A DNA stretch of 6,381 bases, taken from the NCBI GenBank assembly GCA_028697695.1, contig JAQVEI010000145.1, positions 1-6,381 of the forward strand, read 5' to 3'. This DNA is from Lentimicrobiaceae bacterium (GTDB lineage Bacteria; Bacteroidota; Bacteroidia; Bacteroidales; Lentimicrobiaceae). A program made the position numbers and the translations under genes. The notes beneath the pieces were generated by a model. The model saw only the letters and a list, made by a program, of their open reading frames with translations. It was not told the DNA's origin and did not search any database. Shown in pieces: positions 6,341-6,381 of the stretch. The stretch's first letter is position 1. Each line of letters opens with the position of its first letter.

Positions 6341-6381
6341 TATTTTTTCATGGCAGTCTGGCATTTTGCAGGAGGGGGGCT

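Noticed and set aside
5968..6381. Operator for a CstR- or BigR-type persulfide sensor
   Set aside because: No regulator gene is in the window and no recognised operator sequence was found.

Overview
The window carries one compact five-gene run, all on the minus strand and transcribed from right to left. It lies between about 825 bp of apparently non-coding DNA on the left and about 410 bp of leader or intergenic DNA on the right. The organism looks like a member of the Bacteroidota, probably Bacteroidales-like. The reasons are AT-rich intergenic DNA, mostly absent Shine-Dalgarno sequences, TAA stops on all five genes, a TAnnTTTG-type -7 box upstream of the first gene, and an outer-membrane barrel gene with a Bacteroidota-style signal peptide. 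The exact lineage cannot be read from this window.

In transcription order the genes are: (1) an SLC13/DASS-type transporter with two RCK_C regulatory domains between its membrane halves (5967-4177); (2) a CstB-like persulfide dioxygenase-rhodanese fusion (4147-2699); (3) one half of a split YeeE/YedE (TsuA/PmpA-PmpB type) sulfur transporter carrying a GGCTSGHG motif (2695-2162); (4) an outer-membrane beta-barrel protein of unknown function (about 2150-1413); (5) the other YeeE/YedE half, carrying GYCPGT (1401-826). Gaps between genes are 29, 3, about 11 and 11 bp with no overlaps, so one operon is the simplest reading.

Together this is a reactive-sulfur module. The two YeeE halves would form a thiosulfate or persulfide-sulfur permease in the inner membrane. 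The fusion enzyme would oxidise persulfide to sulfite and pass sulfane sulfur through its C-terminal rhodanese, producing thiosulfate. The SLC13 protein could move an anionic product such as sulfite, sulfate or thiosulfate. The barrel placed between the two YeeE halves is the least explained part and the best candidate for something new: a possible outer-membrane component of the same pathway. No sulfur-responsive regulator (CstR, BigR or similar) is encoded here.

The flanks hold no convincing genes. Both ends carry degenerate CTGCG/CGCAGA-type sequence resembling dispersed intergenic repeats, in opposite orientation left and right. The left flank has a perfect 8-bp-stem inverted repeat and a 12-bp palindrome. 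No rRNA, tRNA, CRISPR array, transposase or phage gene was seen.
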